Shown: in pieces, positions 52,890-62,563 of the stretch
Position numbering within the stretch: position 1 is the first letter of the stretch
Layout: the number at the start of each line of letters is the position of its first letter
Origin: Sphingobacterium sp. lm-10
GTDB lineage: Bacteria; Bacteroidota; Bacteroidia; Sphingobacteriales; Sphingobacteriaceae
Assembly (NCBI RefSeq): GCF_023554555.1
Contig: NZ_JAMJWC010000001.1
Location: forward strand, 806,001 to 870,000
DNA: 64,000 nucleotides
Direction: 5' to 3'
Program-made: the position numbers and the translations under genes
Notes under the pieces: model-generated
Databases searched by the model: none
What the model saw: only the letters and a program-made list of their open reading frames with translations
What the model was told of the DNA's origin: nothing

Positions 52890-54091
52890 TCATCCAAAAG
52901 GGCCGCTTCTTTAAGTAAACGTTCTAGGTAGTGAGATTCGAGACCAAAGTACATTTTCATGCTATTTAATTTGGTCTGGATTTCTTTCTGTCTTTCTGGA
53001 TTAATCTTTTTGCGCAGTCCAATGATAAGCACATTTTTTGGCGTGTGTGCATCCGATACAAATTCAACCACCTTCGTTTGGTAGCCGTAGTACTCTAATA
53101 AAAGTGCCCGGATGCTATCCGTTAGCATTTCTGCATGTCGCTCCATAAAGATACCATGCCGCGTCATAAAGTTGAGCTCATTTTTAGCTTTATGATGCTC
53201 CAATTCACGACGTACCTGTTTGTGGCAACAAGGTGCTACGACGATCAAATCGGCCTGATGCTGAATACCTTTAAAAATGGCATCATCAGTGGCTGTATCA
53301 CAGGCATGTAGTGCAATCAGCACATCCATCGGTACAGCGGGTTGATAAGCTTCGATCGTACCTTCTACAAATCGCAAACCGGATAATGCTGCCTTCGACG
53401 CGATAGCATTACAAAGATCTACTAAATCCTTTCTAAACTCCACACCTACTGTTTCTACCATTTTATTGGACTGCTGGCTCAGGTAATCATGCAAAGCAAA
53501 GGTCAGGTAACCTTTTCCCGCTCCCATATCGACAATACGTAACCCATCCTTCTGGGGCAATTCGGCCAAAGTGCTGCTTAAGATTTCGATATAATGATTA
53601 ATCTGTTTCCATTTATCCTGCGCATTCTTGTATACCTTACCATCGGCATCTGTCAGTCGTAATTCATGTAAGTACGGGCTTTTGGTGTCCGTAATCTTAC
53701 GCTCTTTTTGTTTGTTATGTTCCAGATTGGGCACACAGCAGTTTGCCACTGGTTCTTGACGATAACTCCAGCCTTTCTTAGGATGTAGCTGGAAGAAGAT
53801 ATTTTCTTGCTGTAGAAATAAGCTAACAGAATGAAAGTCTTCGGCTTCACAGAAAGAAATTACCATCTCTTCAGCCAGAAGTAAATCATAGTTTTTAACG
53901 GTGTCTCTTCGGGCATACCGGTAGGTGAAAGATAACTGATAGGTGTTTTTTATGCGTACCGGTTTCAGATAAATATTTTTCAGATCTGCCTCTTCTCCTT
54001 TATAGCTTCCCAGAGTAGCTTTGACTAATTCCGTTGATCCGATATATTTTTTCAACAGTTGTAAAACGTCCGACTTGTCTATGAATTTCAT
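52886..54091 (-). CDS. Class I SAM-dependent methyltransferase
   Basis: A 401-residue protein with a methyltransferase domain of the Methyltransf_32 type. The AdoMet site is IVDMGAGKGYLTFALHDYL at about residues 190-210, and ALHACDTATDDAI and VVAPCCHKQVRREL provide further blocks. The first about 150 residues are not recognised; they may bind substrate. The substrate, perhaps RNA, is unknown. ATG 54091 is chosen: an in-frame TTG at 54100 lies inside an exact -7 box (54098-54105), which also implies an almost leaderless transcript. It converges on the TonB receptor gene with a four-base stop overlap. Confidence 0.8.
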   Translation of the reverse strand: MKFIDKSDVLQLLKKYIGSTELVKATLGSYKGEEADLKNIYLKPVRIKNTYQLSFTYRYARRDTVKNYDLLLAEEMVISFCEAEDFHSVSLFLQQENIFFQLHPKKGWSYRQEPVANCCVPNLEHNKQKERKITDTKSPYLHELRLTDADGKVYKNAQDKWKQINHYIEILSSTLAELPQKDGLRIVDMGAGKGYLTFALHDYLSQQSNKMVETVGVEFRKDLVDLCNAIASKAALSGLRFVEGTIEAYQPAVPMDVLIALHACDTATDDAIFKGIQHQADLIVVAPCCHKQVRRELEHHKAKNELNFMTRHGIFMERHAEMLTDSIRALLLEYYGYQTKVVEFVSDAHTPKNVLIIGLRKKINPERQKEIQTKLNSMKMYFGLESHYLERLLKEAALLDD

Positions 54092-54097
54092 ACATGG

Positions 54098-54105
54098 CAA
54101 AGTTA
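54098..54105 (-). promoter_or_regulatory. -7 box six bases before the methyltransferase ATG
   Basis: TAACTTTG on the minus strand matches TAnnTTTG exactly and ends six bases before the ATG at 54091. No convincing -33 element. Confidence 0.5.
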
Positions 54106-54162
54106 CTAATTAATTATAAGGCCTCAGTAGACGAACGCGTAGGATATCACCGCAATAAATTC

Positions 54163-54170
54163 TATGTTTG
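54163..54170 (+). promoter_or_regulatory. -7 box three bases before the HAD phosphatase ATG
   Basis: TATGTTTG matches TAnnTTTG exactly and ends three bases before the ATG at 54174. Transcription would start at or after the start codon. An in-frame TTG at 54168 lies inside the box and is rejected as start. Confidence 0.5.
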
Positions 54171-54173
54171 TAC

Positions 54174-54962
54174 ATGCAGTTTCCTACTATAAAAGCAGTT
54201 TTTTTTGATGTAGACGGTACCTTGATCAGTTTTAATACACATACGGTTCCGCAGTCTACGCTAGATGCTATCCAGCAACTAAAAGAAAAAGGGATCAAAG
54301 TGATTCTCTCTACAGGCAGATCGATCAATAACCTGGATCATATTCAACACTTGGGATTTAATGGATACAGCACCTTTAATGGTGGATATTGTGTATCCGA
54401 AGATGGTGCTATTTTGCACCGTGCTACGATGGATCCTACCGATATCGAACGGCTTATTGCCTACAGCAAAGAAACGCCGATCAGCTTCTCTCTTATGTCT
54501 GAAAAGGAGGTAACTATACATCATATTACTCCTGAAATCGATGGAATGTACGAGAAAGTCAATCTACCAACCCCACCGCTAGTAAATTTTGAGACATTGG
54601 ATACCGGCAGTATTCTACAGGTAAACGTTTTCATACATCCGGAGCTGGAGGATGAATTCATGGCTAATGTTATGCCTAATTCTGTAGCGACACGCTGGAT
54701 AGCCACTTTTGCAGATGTAAACCCGAGTGGGCAGAGCAAAAAGATAGGGATTGAAAAATTCTGCCAGTATTTTGGATTTGATGTGTCCGAAACCATGGCT
54801 TTCGGAGATGGTGGGAATGATATTGAAATGTTGAAATATGCCGGTCTAGGTGTAGCTATGGGAAATGCCAACACTGCTGTGAAGGAAAGCGCCGATTACG
54901 TCACTGATCACGTGGATGAGGATGGCATATGGAATGCATTAGCGCACTTTCGGGTAATCTAA
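54174..54962 (+). CDS. Cof-type HAD-IIB hydrolase
   Basis: A 262-residue phosphatase of the HAD superfamily, subfamily IIB. Motif I is FFDVDGTLISF with both catalytic Asp, motif II VILSTGRS, motif III a Lys near SKKIGIEKF, and motif IV AFGDGGNDIEMLKYAGLGVAMGNA. Members hydrolyse sugar phosphates and nucleotide precursors such as pyridoxal phosphate or FMN; the substrate is unknown. It diverges from the methyltransferase gene; both are preceded by -7 boxes so close that leaderless transcripts are likely. It converges on glgC with an imperfect hairpin between them. Confidence 0.9.
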   Translation: MQFPTIKAVFFDVDGTLISFNTHTVPQSTLDAIQQLKEKGIKVILSTGRSINNLDHIQHLGFNGYSTFNGGYCVSEDGAILHRATMDPTDIERLIAYSKETPISFSLMSEKEVTIHHITPEIDGMYEKVNLPTPPLVNFETLDTGSILQVNVFIHPELEDEFMANVMPNSVATRWIATFADVNPSGQSKKIGIEKFCQYFGFDVSETMAFGDGGNDIEMLKYAGLGVAMGNANTAVKESADYVTDHVDEDGIWNALAHFRVI

Positions 54963-54986
54963 TGTGTTTAGAATATGCCTTTTAAG

Positions 54987-55024
54987 TATTTCCCCATTGA
55001 CCACATTCGGCCAACGGGGAAATA
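54987..55024. terminator. Imperfect hairpin between the HAD gene and glgC
   Basis: Bases 54987-54999 pair with 55012-55024 (13 positions, one mismatch). It lies between convergent stops at 54962 and 55032. No U-run. Confidence 0.45.
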
Positions 55025-55031
55025 AAGCGCT

Positions 55032-56300
55032 CTATCCGATGGTAAATCCATTTTCAATAATAACGCCTTTTTTGATGATGACGATTCCATCTACAATGGA
55101 ATATTTATCAAAATCACCATCGGCTAGCTTACCGCCACCTTTTATGCGTACATCGTTGCCAATCCGACAGTTTTTATCGAGGATCGCATTTTCTATATAA
55201 CAACGTTCACCGACGCCTATTGGAGGCGGCTCCTGTGTATGATAAAGTTCAATCAGATCATCTAATTTCTCGTAATAATCTGCTCCCATCATATAAGTAC
55301 TTCGGATCACCGTACCAATCCCGATTCGAGAACGAATACCGATTACGGAGCGGCTGATCTTGTCTGCATGCACAATACAGCCATCAGCTACAATGCTATT
55401 ATCTACCGTCGTTCCGCCAAACTTAGAAGGGGGAAGCATACGTGCTCGCGTGAATACAGGATTGTCAAACAGGTTGAATTTCGGGATATCGTCGGTCAAA
55501 CCAATATTCGCCTCGAAGAATGAGCTGATCGTTCCAATATCTGTCCAATAATCTTCGAACTGGTAGCTCATGACACGATTTACACCGATGGCATCCGGAA
55601 TGATGTGCTTGCCGAAATCCATCCCCGGGTTTTCCTCCAACAACTGCTTCAAAACTCCTTTCGAGAAAACATATATACCCATAGAAGCCAGGTATTTACG
55701 ACCTTCTTTCTCCAGGTGTTCTGGAACGTCAGAATTCCAGTCGACTAAAAGATCGCTAGTTGGCTTTTCAATGAAAGATTCAATTTCATTTTTCTCATTA
55801 GCTTTCAAGATGCCAAAACCAGTCGCGTCGTTGGCTGTCACTGGAATAGTAGCCAAGGTGATTTCGGCTTCCGATTCTACGTGGAAGTCGATCAATTTGG
55901 AATAGTCCATTTGGTATAATTGATCTCCTGATAGCACCAGAATATAATCATAATCAACACCAATCAGATTTTTTTGAGTACGTCGTACGGCATCAGCTGT
56001 TCCTTCAAACCAACGATCTCCTTCATTTGTTTGTTCCGCAGCAAGGATATCTACAAAACCGGTACTAAATACGCTGAAATTGAAGGTATTCTTAATATGC
56101 TTGTTGAGGGATGCTGAATTGTATTGCGTTAATACAAAAATTTTGTTGTAGCCCGAACTTAAGCAATTGGAAATAGGGATATCGACCAGGCGATATTTTC
56201 CAGCTATCGGAACCGCTGGTTTAGAACGTTGATCTGTCAATGGATAGAGGCGCGTACCACGACCTCCACCTAACACGATGGAAACTACTTTATGCATCAT
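55032..56300 (-). CDS. glgC: Glucose-1-phosphate adenylyltransferase
   Basis: A 422-residue nucleotidyltransferase that makes ADP-glucose for glycogen. The N-terminal signature is SIVLGGGRGTRLYPLTDQRSKPAVPIAGKYRLVDIPISNC; the catalytic region has LSGDQLYQMDYSKLIDFH, and FIEKPTSD. A left-handed beta-helix of hexapeptide repeats fills the C-terminal third (GCIVHADKISRSVIGIRSRIGIGTVI). Its start overlaps the glgA stop by four bases (ATGA type), so translation is coupled. Last gene of the glgB-glgA-glgC operon. Confidence 0.95.
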   Translation of the reverse strand: MMHKVVSIVLGGGRGTRLYPLTDQRSKPAVPIAGKYRLVDIPISNCLSSGYNKIFVLTQYNSASLNKHIKNTFNFSVFSTGFVDILAAEQTNEGDRWFEGTADAVRRTQKNLIGVDYDYILVLSGDQLYQMDYSKLIDFHVESEAEITLATIPVTANDATGFGILKANEKNEIESFIEKPTSDLLVDWNSDVPEHLEKEGRKYLASMGIYVFSKGVLKQLLEENPGMDFGKHIIPDAIGVNRVMSYQFEDYWTDIGTISSFFEANIGLTDDIPKFNLFDNPVFTRARMLPPSKFGGTTVDNSIVADGCIVHADKISRSVIGIRSRIGIGTVIRSTYMMGADYYEKLDDLIELYHTQEPPPIGVGERCYIENAILDKNCRIGNDVRIKGGGKLADGDFDKYSIVDGIVIIKKGVIIENGFTIG

Positions 56301-57727
56301 AATATTTGTTCAACTAAACGGTTGTATAATTTTTCATATTTAATAGCTGACTGCTCCCAGGAGTAATCTAATTTCATCATTCTTTTGCGAATCTGATCCA
56401 CCCTTTTTTTATCGGTAATCATATGCAGTGCACGGATAACAGCGGCGGCAGCGTCAACAGCATCAGGTTCTTCAAATACGAAGCCATACCCGCCTTCATT
56501 TTCTACATCCAACACGGTATCGCGCAAGCCTCCGATACCACGTACAATAGGTATCGTACCATATTTCATGGCATAAAGCTGGTTCAATCCGCAAGGCTCT
56601 ACTCGGGATGGCATGAGCAGTAGATCTGCCGACGCATACACCCGATGAGCTAACTCCTCATTATAACCGAAGAAGGTAGCCAAACGTCCTTCATAACGCG
56701 CTTTGCGAGCTTCCAGTTGTTGACTAATTTCTTCATCACCAGATCCTAATATAAAAACACAAAATTCCTCATTCGTGTTTGCAAATATTTCATCAATAAT
56801 TTCCGGTAGCAGATCTGCCCCTTTTTCACTTGCAAAACGTCCTACAAATGCGATTAAGGGTTTGGAGAAATCCATTCCGTACGCTTTTCCCAACGATTTT
56901 TTATTGGTGTTCTTACCAGAACGTACGGTACTTACCGTATAGTTTTTTTCTATACTTGGATCGGTTTCTGGATTCCAAAAAGCTTCATCAATACCGTTGA
57001 CAATACCCTCTGCTTTGCCAGACTCCATTTTAAAGAGATTTTGTAAACCATTAGCTTCCGCATATAACTCCAGTAAGTAGCCCTCAGAAACGGTAGTGTA
57101 TGCTGTGCAGCATTTGATGGCTGCTGCAAGTGGATTAATCAGTCCATCCCAATCCAACAAACCCCATTTCCAGGAGTCAAAAGCAGGGAGCAAAGCACCT
57201 TTATCCCAGGTCATCCAACCTTGATACTGCCCGTTGTGAACGGTGAAAACGGTCTTAATAATAGAAAGCCGCTCACTATATGCTGTACTATATTGCAGTA
57301 AAAATGGTACGAGCCCAACATGATGATCATGACAGTGGACAACGTCTGGTAGAACCTCCTGATTATGCAGATAATCTAAAAATGCGTGCTGGAAAGCAAT
57401 CCATTGCTCTGCCTCATCAGGATAGCAATATACTTCTGGTCTATCTAGCTTCCCAGGAATATGAATAAAATACAAAGGAAAACCCAAGCTATCACCCTGT
57501 TCTTTGAGCACCTCATAATCAAACCGCTCTCCTCCTTGCTCTATCGAGCCGCTACCAACAGAAATGGTTTCATGATTTTGGAGGAAAGGTCGGTCAAACC
57601 AAGGCATCACCACAGATGCATCGATCCCCATGCTGCACTGATATTTTGGAAGAGCCCCAACCACATCGGCCAGCCCTCCTACTTTTGCCACAGGAAAGCA
57701 CTCTACACTTAAATGGATAACTTTCAT
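56297..57727 (-). CDS. glgA: Glycogen synthase
   Basis: A 476-residue GT5 glycosyltransferase that extends glucan chains from ADP-glucose. The ADP-glucose loop KVGGLADVVGALPK is near the N-terminus, with FVGRFASEKGADLLPEII and the C-terminal LMPSRVEPCGLNQLYAMKYGTIPIVRGIGGLRDTV block of the family. A longer loop of about 40 residues between the halves is usual. It begins one base after glgB ends and overlaps glgC. It completes the operon for glycogen synthesis with glgC and glgB. Confidence 0.95.
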   Translation of the reverse strand: MKVIHLSVECFPVAKVGGLADVVGALPKYQCSMGIDASVVMPWFDRPFLQNHETISVGSGSIEQGGERFDYEVLKEQGDSLGFPLYFIHIPGKLDRPEVYCYPDEAEQWIAFQHAFLDYLHNQEVLPDVVHCHDHHVGLVPFLLQYSTAYSERLSIIKTVFTVHNGQYQGWMTWDKGALLPAFDSWKWGLLDWDGLINPLAAAIKCCTAYTTVSEGYLLELYAEANGLQNLFKMESGKAEGIVNGIDEAFWNPETDPSIEKNYTVSTVRSGKNTNKKSLGKAYGMDFSKPLIAFVGRFASEKGADLLPEIIDEIFANTNEEFCVFILGSGDEEISQQLEARKARYEGRLATFFGYNEELAHRVYASADLLLMPSRVEPCGLNQLYAMKYGTIPIVRGIGGLRDTVLDVENEGGYGFVFEEPDAVDAAAAVIRALHMITDKKRVDQIRKRMMKLDYSWEQSAIKYEKLYNRLVEQIL

Positions 57728-57728
57728 T

Positions 57729-59672
57729 TTACTTCTTTATACTTTTCTTTTTAATCTTCTTAACCGCTGCTTGCTTATAGACGATACCTGCCAATGGCGG
57801 TAAATCGATGGCAATGGAATCGTCTCGGTGCATCCAATGAATTTTCTCGGAGACAGCTTCTTTCGCTGTGATGCCACTACCATAATATGCGGAGTCATCT
57901 GAATTGAAAATAGGTTGCCATATGCCTTCGCAAGGTACTCCAACACGGAATTGCTCTCTCACCACGGGGGTTAAGTTTAAGACAACCAACAGATCATTCT
58001 CCCGATCGTGACCTCTACGGCAATAGACGAATACACTTTGTTCCCGATCGCCCATTTCTATCCACTCAAAACCTTCTGGACTAAATGCTTTTTCATACAG
58101 AGCTGGTTCACTTCGGTAAAGTTTATTTAGTGAAGCTACCAGCTTTTTAATGCCTTGATGAGGTGTATAATCCAATAAATGCCAATCTAATGACTGATCC
58201 ACGTTCCATTCGGATGTTTGTCCAAATTCTCCCCCCATGAACAGTAATTTTGTCCCCATAAAGGTGAACATATACAAGTAGAGGGCACGTAAATTGGCTA
58301 TGCGCTGCCAATCATCACCTGGCATTTTGTACAACATAGATTTCTTGCCGTACACCACTTCATCGTGCGAAAAAGGAAGCATAAAGTTTTCATGAAAACC
58401 ATATACGGTAGCGAACGTCAGTTTATCGTGCACATATTTTCGGTTGATCGGATCTTCTTTGAAGTAATTAAGGGTGTCGTGCATCCATCCCATCATCCAC
58501 TTCATTCCGAAGCCCAAGCCACCTTGATAAATCGGGCGGCTGACACCAGGCCAAGAAGTGGATTCTTCTGCAATGGTCTGCACATCTGGAAAGTGGGTGT
58601 ATACAGCAGCATTGAACTCCTTCAGAAAGGCCACTGCTTCTAGATTTTCATTTCCACCGTGTTCATTAGTTTCCCATTCTCCGTGATTGCGTGAATAGTC
58701 CAGATAGAGCATGGAAGCTACTGCGTCTACCCGCAGGCCGTCCACATGGTATCGATCTAGCCAAAATAAAGCATTACTAATCAGGAATGACTTGATTTCA
58801 TTTCTACCGTAGTTGAAGATATAAGATTTCCAGTCGGGATGATATCCTTTTCGAGGATCAGCATGCTCAAAAAGATGTGTACCATCAAATCGGTACAAAC
58901 CATGTGCATCTCCGGGAAAATGCGATGGTACCCAATCCAAAATCACGCCGATATTCGCCTGATGTAATTCTTCTATGAGGTACATCAAATCCTGCGGAGT
59001 GCCGTACCGCGAGGAGGCGGCAAAGTAGCTGGTAATCTGGTAACCCCATGAGGGGTAAAACGGATGCTCCATAATGGGCATGAACTCCACGTGTGTAAAG
59101 CCCATTTCCTGAATGTAGGGCACAAGACGATCCGCAATTTCCCGATAATTTAGAAATCGATCCGGATCATTGGCATCGCGCATCCACGAGCCTACATGCA
59201 TTTCATATACTGAATTGGGGCGATCTAAGGCATTTCTTTCATATCGTTGTCCCATCCACTCTGCATCTTTCCAAGTATACCAAGTGGTATCTACAATAGA
59301 TGCTGTACGTGGTGGGAGCTCTGTACGGATTGCAAAGGGATCTGCTTTTTCCAGCACTTCGCCAGATGCTGTACCGATATGGTATTTATAAGTCGTACCA
59401 TTTTCCAATCCAGGAATAAAGCCTTCCCAAATTCCACTTTCGTCCCACCGTACAAACAAAGCATGGGACGATGAATTCCAGCCGTTAAAATTTCCAATAA
59501 CAGACAAATAATTTGCATTGGGAGCCCACACAGCAAAATATACACCGGTTACGCCATTCACTTCCGCTGTGCGTGAACCCAATTTTTCGTATAGTTTATA
59601 GTGTTTTCCGGATCGGAACAATGTAATATCATAGTCGGTGAACATTGTATAGGCCACCACAGGCTCTCCCAT
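57729..59672 (-). CDS. glgB: 1,4-alpha-glucan branching enzyme
   Basis: A 647-residue GH13 enzyme, slightly shorter at the N-terminus than Escherichia coli GlgB, which has an extra carbohydrate-binding domain. A CBM48 domain (about 35-120, GVYFAVWAPNANYLSVIGNFNGW) is followed by the barrel with YEMHVGSW, DWVPSHFPGD, DGLRVDAVASMLYLDYSR (nucleophile Asp), AEESTSWPGV (acid Glu) and LPFSHDEVVYGKKS (stabilising Asp). It inserts alpha-1,6 branches. It is the first gene of the glg operon, 101 bases after the GH31 gene. An internal ATG nine codons later is a second possible start. Confidence 0.95.
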   Translation of the reverse strand: MGEPVVAYTMFTDYDITLFRSGKHYKLYEKLGSRTAEVNGVTGVYFAVWAPNANYLSVIGNFNGWNSSSHALFVRWDESGIWEGFIPGLENGTTYKYHIGTASGEVLEKADPFAIRTELPPRTASIVDTTWYTWKDAEWMGQRYERNALDRPNSVYEMHVGSWMRDANDPDRFLNYREIADRLVPYIQEMGFTHVEFMPIMEHPFYPSWGYQITSYFAASSRYGTPQDLMYLIEELHQANIGVILDWVPSHFPGDAHGLYRFDGTHLFEHADPRKGYHPDWKSYIFNYGRNEIKSFLISNALFWLDRYHVDGLRVDAVASMLYLDYSRNHGEWETNEHGGNENLEAVAFLKEFNAAVYTHFPDVQTIAEESTSWPGVSRPIYQGGLGFGMKWMMGWMHDTLNYFKEDPINRKYVHDKLTFATVYGFHENFMLPFSHDEVVYGKKSMLYKMPGDDWQRIANLRALYLYMFTFMGTKLLFMGGEFGQTSEWNVDQSLDWHLLDYTPHQGIKKLVASLNKLYRSEPALYEKAFSPEGFEWIEMGDREQSVFVYCRRGHDRENDLLVVLNLTPVVREQFRVGVPCEGIWQPIFNSDDSAYYGSGITAKEAVSEKIHWMHRDDSIAIDLPPLAGIVYKQAAVKKIKKKSIKK

Positions 59673-59773
59673 ATTGCAATAAAATTATTTTATAAGTGTA
59701 AAATATTTTCGCAGGATGCCATTTTGGCACAGTCCTCCTACACTTTGATCAACATCCTAAAGTGGTGTTTGTT

Positions 59774-62227
59774 CTACTTCTGATAAACTATTTTCTTAAA
59801 GCCAGGATCGATCAGCACATAAGATCCATCCTCGTCTTTTTCAACTATCGCTTGTACGCCATCCACTTTCATGCTCCCTATTTCTGATGGCAGGCCGATT
59901 AGGTAAATTTTGTATTGAGAGTGAAAAGCGGTGTAATGGCCTTCGACCAATTGAGAAATCTTCAGCGAGTCCGATGACCCTTCCACTATAAAATGCTTCC
60001 ACGAATATTCCTTATTTTCGTATCCGAATGTGTCGCCCTGATCGTCGTATAGATACGAGTCGTAACGGCCTTCCGCGAAGAACAAACGCATTGTTAACGT
60101 TTGTATTTTCATTTCCGAGGTATACTGCATTACCGGATATTCCGGAATAATGCTGCCTCCACGAACAAAGATTGGCATTTCATCTAACGGCGTATCAATC
60201 TGATGTTCTTCACCACCTTCAAAAGCGGTATTGTCAAAATAATAATACCATTTGCCAGCCGGTAGATATACTGTTTTGTTATTTTGTCCTGGATTGAGTA
60301 CAGGAGAAACCAAGATATGATCTCCGAATGTAAACTCTTCTTCTCGGCGCAAATTTTTAGGAATGTGCTGCTCAAGCATCGCAATCGGACGCAAGATCGG
60401 ATCGCCATATTTGTGCTGTTGCCAAAAGGCAGTGTATATATAGGGTAATAGTTGATAGCGGAGTTCAATGAATTTCTTACAGATAGCTTCCCATTCCGGA
60501 CCGAAACTCCATGGCTCGCGATCACGCGTATCTCCGGCTGAATGGACGCGCATAAAGGGTGAAAATACCCCGAACTGCATCCATCGAGTATATAATTCTC
60601 CGTCTGGATTACCTGTAAAACCACCGATATCTGTTCCGCAGAATGAAAGTCCAGATACGGAAAGCCGTTGCAACTGCAACAAACCGATTCGCAGATGTTC
60701 CCAAGTCGCAATATTATCTCCCGTCCAGACCGATGAATAGCGCTGCACGCCAGAATAAGCCGCGCGAGTAATCGTGAATGGTCTTTTGTTGCGATAGAGC
60801 TTTTTCAACCCATCGTAGGTAGCACGCACCATCTGCATTCCGTAAATATTGTGTGCCTTACGGTGTGATCCACGATGACCATCGAACTGATGCCGCACAT
60901 CATCCGGAAAAGTTCCCCTGCCAAAGACGGCAGGTTCGTTCATATCATTCCAGAAGCCTGCAACACCATCTTCTACCAGACCTTTGTAGAGACCGCCCCA
61001 CCATTCACGCACTTCCGGGTTTGTATAATCTGGAAACTGGCAGCGACCAGGCCACACAAAACCTTCCATAAAATAATCATCTCCTCGACGACAGAAATAA
61101 TTATTAGCCTGCCCTTCCTGAAAGACCCAATAATTTTCATCCACCTTAATCCCGGGATCTATCATGACTACCGTTTTAAATCCGTCGGCCGCTAAATCGG
61201 CAATCATCTTACGTGGATCAGGAAAATACTTTGTATTCCAAGTGAAACAGCGATACCCATCCATATAGTCGATATCCAGGTAAATGGCATCACATGGAAT
61301 CTGCCTTTTACGGAACTCTGTCGCCACATCGCGCACCATCTTCTCCGGATAATAACTCCAACGGCATTGGTGGTATCCTATTGCCCACAGCGGAGGTAGA
61401 TAATGCGTTCCGGTTAATTGATGGTATCGGCGCACCACATCCATCATCTGCGGACCTTGAATATAATAGTATTGTAGCTCCCCACCTTCTGACCAAAAAC
61501 TGGTCTGATCGGCTTGTTCGGCCGCGAAATCGAAATAGGTTTTAAATGTATTGTCGAAGAAGATACCGTAAGACTGCCCAGCGGTTACGCCCAGATAAAA
61601 GGGTATTGTTTTATAAAGTGGGTCTTGATTAAATGCATAGGAATAGGTGTCAGAATTCCAGTTTTTAACGCGATGGCCGCGTAGATTGAGATTGGAAGCC
61701 TTATCGCCCAGACCAAAAAACACTTCGTCTTGCTCCGCTGATTTAGTACAATACACATAGTATCCTCCAAAATCTACGTTTTCTTCCCAGTGCATTGCCT
61801 TGGCATCTTGGTTGATGATCTTACCATCTGCATCTCCAAAAGAGATATGGAAATCAGCCTTTCGGATAATACAGCAAGTTCTAGCCGTGGTGATTTGATA
61901 AGCTTCGGGATGATCTTCTATTGCATACGAAGTTGGGCCATAGGAGGTCGTGTCTATCGCATATGAAAAATCAGCTAAGAAAACACCTTCCGGAGCTAAA
62001 CGCACCCGTATTATTTCGTCAGAGAAAATCTTGACCTCTACTTTCGCCTTCCCATCTGTAAAATAAAAGGAATGTCCTTCTTTGGTATAGCCTGTTACCA
62101 GACCCAGATATTTTTTTTCGATTTTTGGGAGATCAAGCACCGGGTTGTTGACGTGATGAATTTCGTCTTGTAATTCAACTGGGCCTGTCTCTTCAAATTT
62201 ATCGTCTTTAGACGTCATGTCTGCCAT
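59774..62227 (-). CDS. GH31 alpha-glucosidase
   Basis: An 817-residue glycosidase of family GH31, without signal peptide, so probably cytoplasmic. The nucleophile Asp is in GFWNDMNEPAVF, and the acid region is QRYSSVWTGDNIATWEHL. WAIGYHQCRWSYYPE is another family block. The N-terminal beta-sandwich domain and C-terminal domain are present. It splits alpha-glucosidic bonds, possibly glycogen or maltodextrin ends, fitting the glg operon 101 bases downstream. The start is the first Met of the frame; MTSKDDKFEE (three codons later) is also possible. It may be the start of a longer transcript with glgB. Confidence 0.9.
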   Translation of the reverse strand: MADMTSKDDKFEETGPVELQDEIHHVNNPVLDLPKIEKKYLGLVTGYTKEGHSFYFTDGKAKVEVKIFSDEIIRVRLAPEGVFLADFSYAIDTTSYGPTSYAIEDHPEAYQITTARTCCIIRKADFHISFGDADGKIINQDAKAMHWEENVDFGGYYVYCTKSAEQDEVFFGLGDKASNLNLRGHRVKNWNSDTYSYAFNQDPLYKTIPFYLGVTAGQSYGIFFDNTFKTYFDFAAEQADQTSFWSEGGELQYYYIQGPQMMDVVRRYHQLTGTHYLPPLWAIGYHQCRWSYYPEKMVRDVATEFRKRQIPCDAIYLDIDYMDGYRCFTWNTKYFPDPRKMIADLAADGFKTVVMIDPGIKVDENYWVFQEGQANNYFCRRGDDYFMEGFVWPGRCQFPDYTNPEVREWWGGLYKGLVEDGVAGFWNDMNEPAVFGRGTFPDDVRHQFDGHRGSHRKAHNIYGMQMVRATYDGLKKLYRNKRPFTITRAAYSGVQRYSSVWTGDNIATWEHLRIGLLQLQRLSVSGLSFCGTDIGGFTGNPDGELYTRWMQFGVFSPFMRVHSAGDTRDREPWSFGPEWEAICKKFIELRYQLLPYIYTAFWQQHKYGDPILRPIAMLEQHIPKNLRREEEFTFGDHILVSPVLNPGQNNKTVYLPAGKWYYYFDNTAFEGGEEHQIDTPLDEMPIFVRGGSIIPEYPVMQYTSEMKIQTLTMRLFFAEGRYDSYLYDDQGDTFGYENKEYSWKHFIVEGSSDSLKISQLVEGHYTAFHSQYKIYLIGLPSEIGSMKVDGVQAIVEKDEDGSYVLIDPGFKKIVYQK

Positions 62228-62563
62228 AGTTTAACGTTGCAAATTTTCGAATTACTGCTTTAAATTACGACTTATTTATAAAAATGACACTATAGAACCC
62301 GATACAAATAGAAAAAGTTACCGCAGTTGATATTCCGGTGAATTTTAACCGAAAAATACATGCTGTTTACCGATATACAAAGTGCATTAGCCTATTGCTT
62401 ATAGATGATCGCTGCCAAAAACAATAGGTTTATGTAAATAATTAAAATTATTAATCAAACCCCTATTCTTATGCACGTATTAGCTCACCACCTTACCCAA
62501 ATGATTGCAGATTATGCTGATGCTATTGCATTCTTCTTTATCGGAAACTAAATCGGCAAGCTG
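62228..62563. other. 336-base spacer upstream of the GH31 gene
   Basis: Contains the GH31 upstream region (minus strand) and the 3' flank of the S24 gene. A 26-codon frame at 62471-62551 (MHVLAHHLTQMIADYADAIA...) has no supporting evidence. No exact -7 box, hairpin or repeat was recognised. Confidence 0.3.

Noticed and set aside
62471..62551. 26-codon frame MHVLAHHLTQMIADYADAIA in the S24/GH31 spacer
   Set aside because: Too short, no promoter or ribosome site in front, and no recognisable family.
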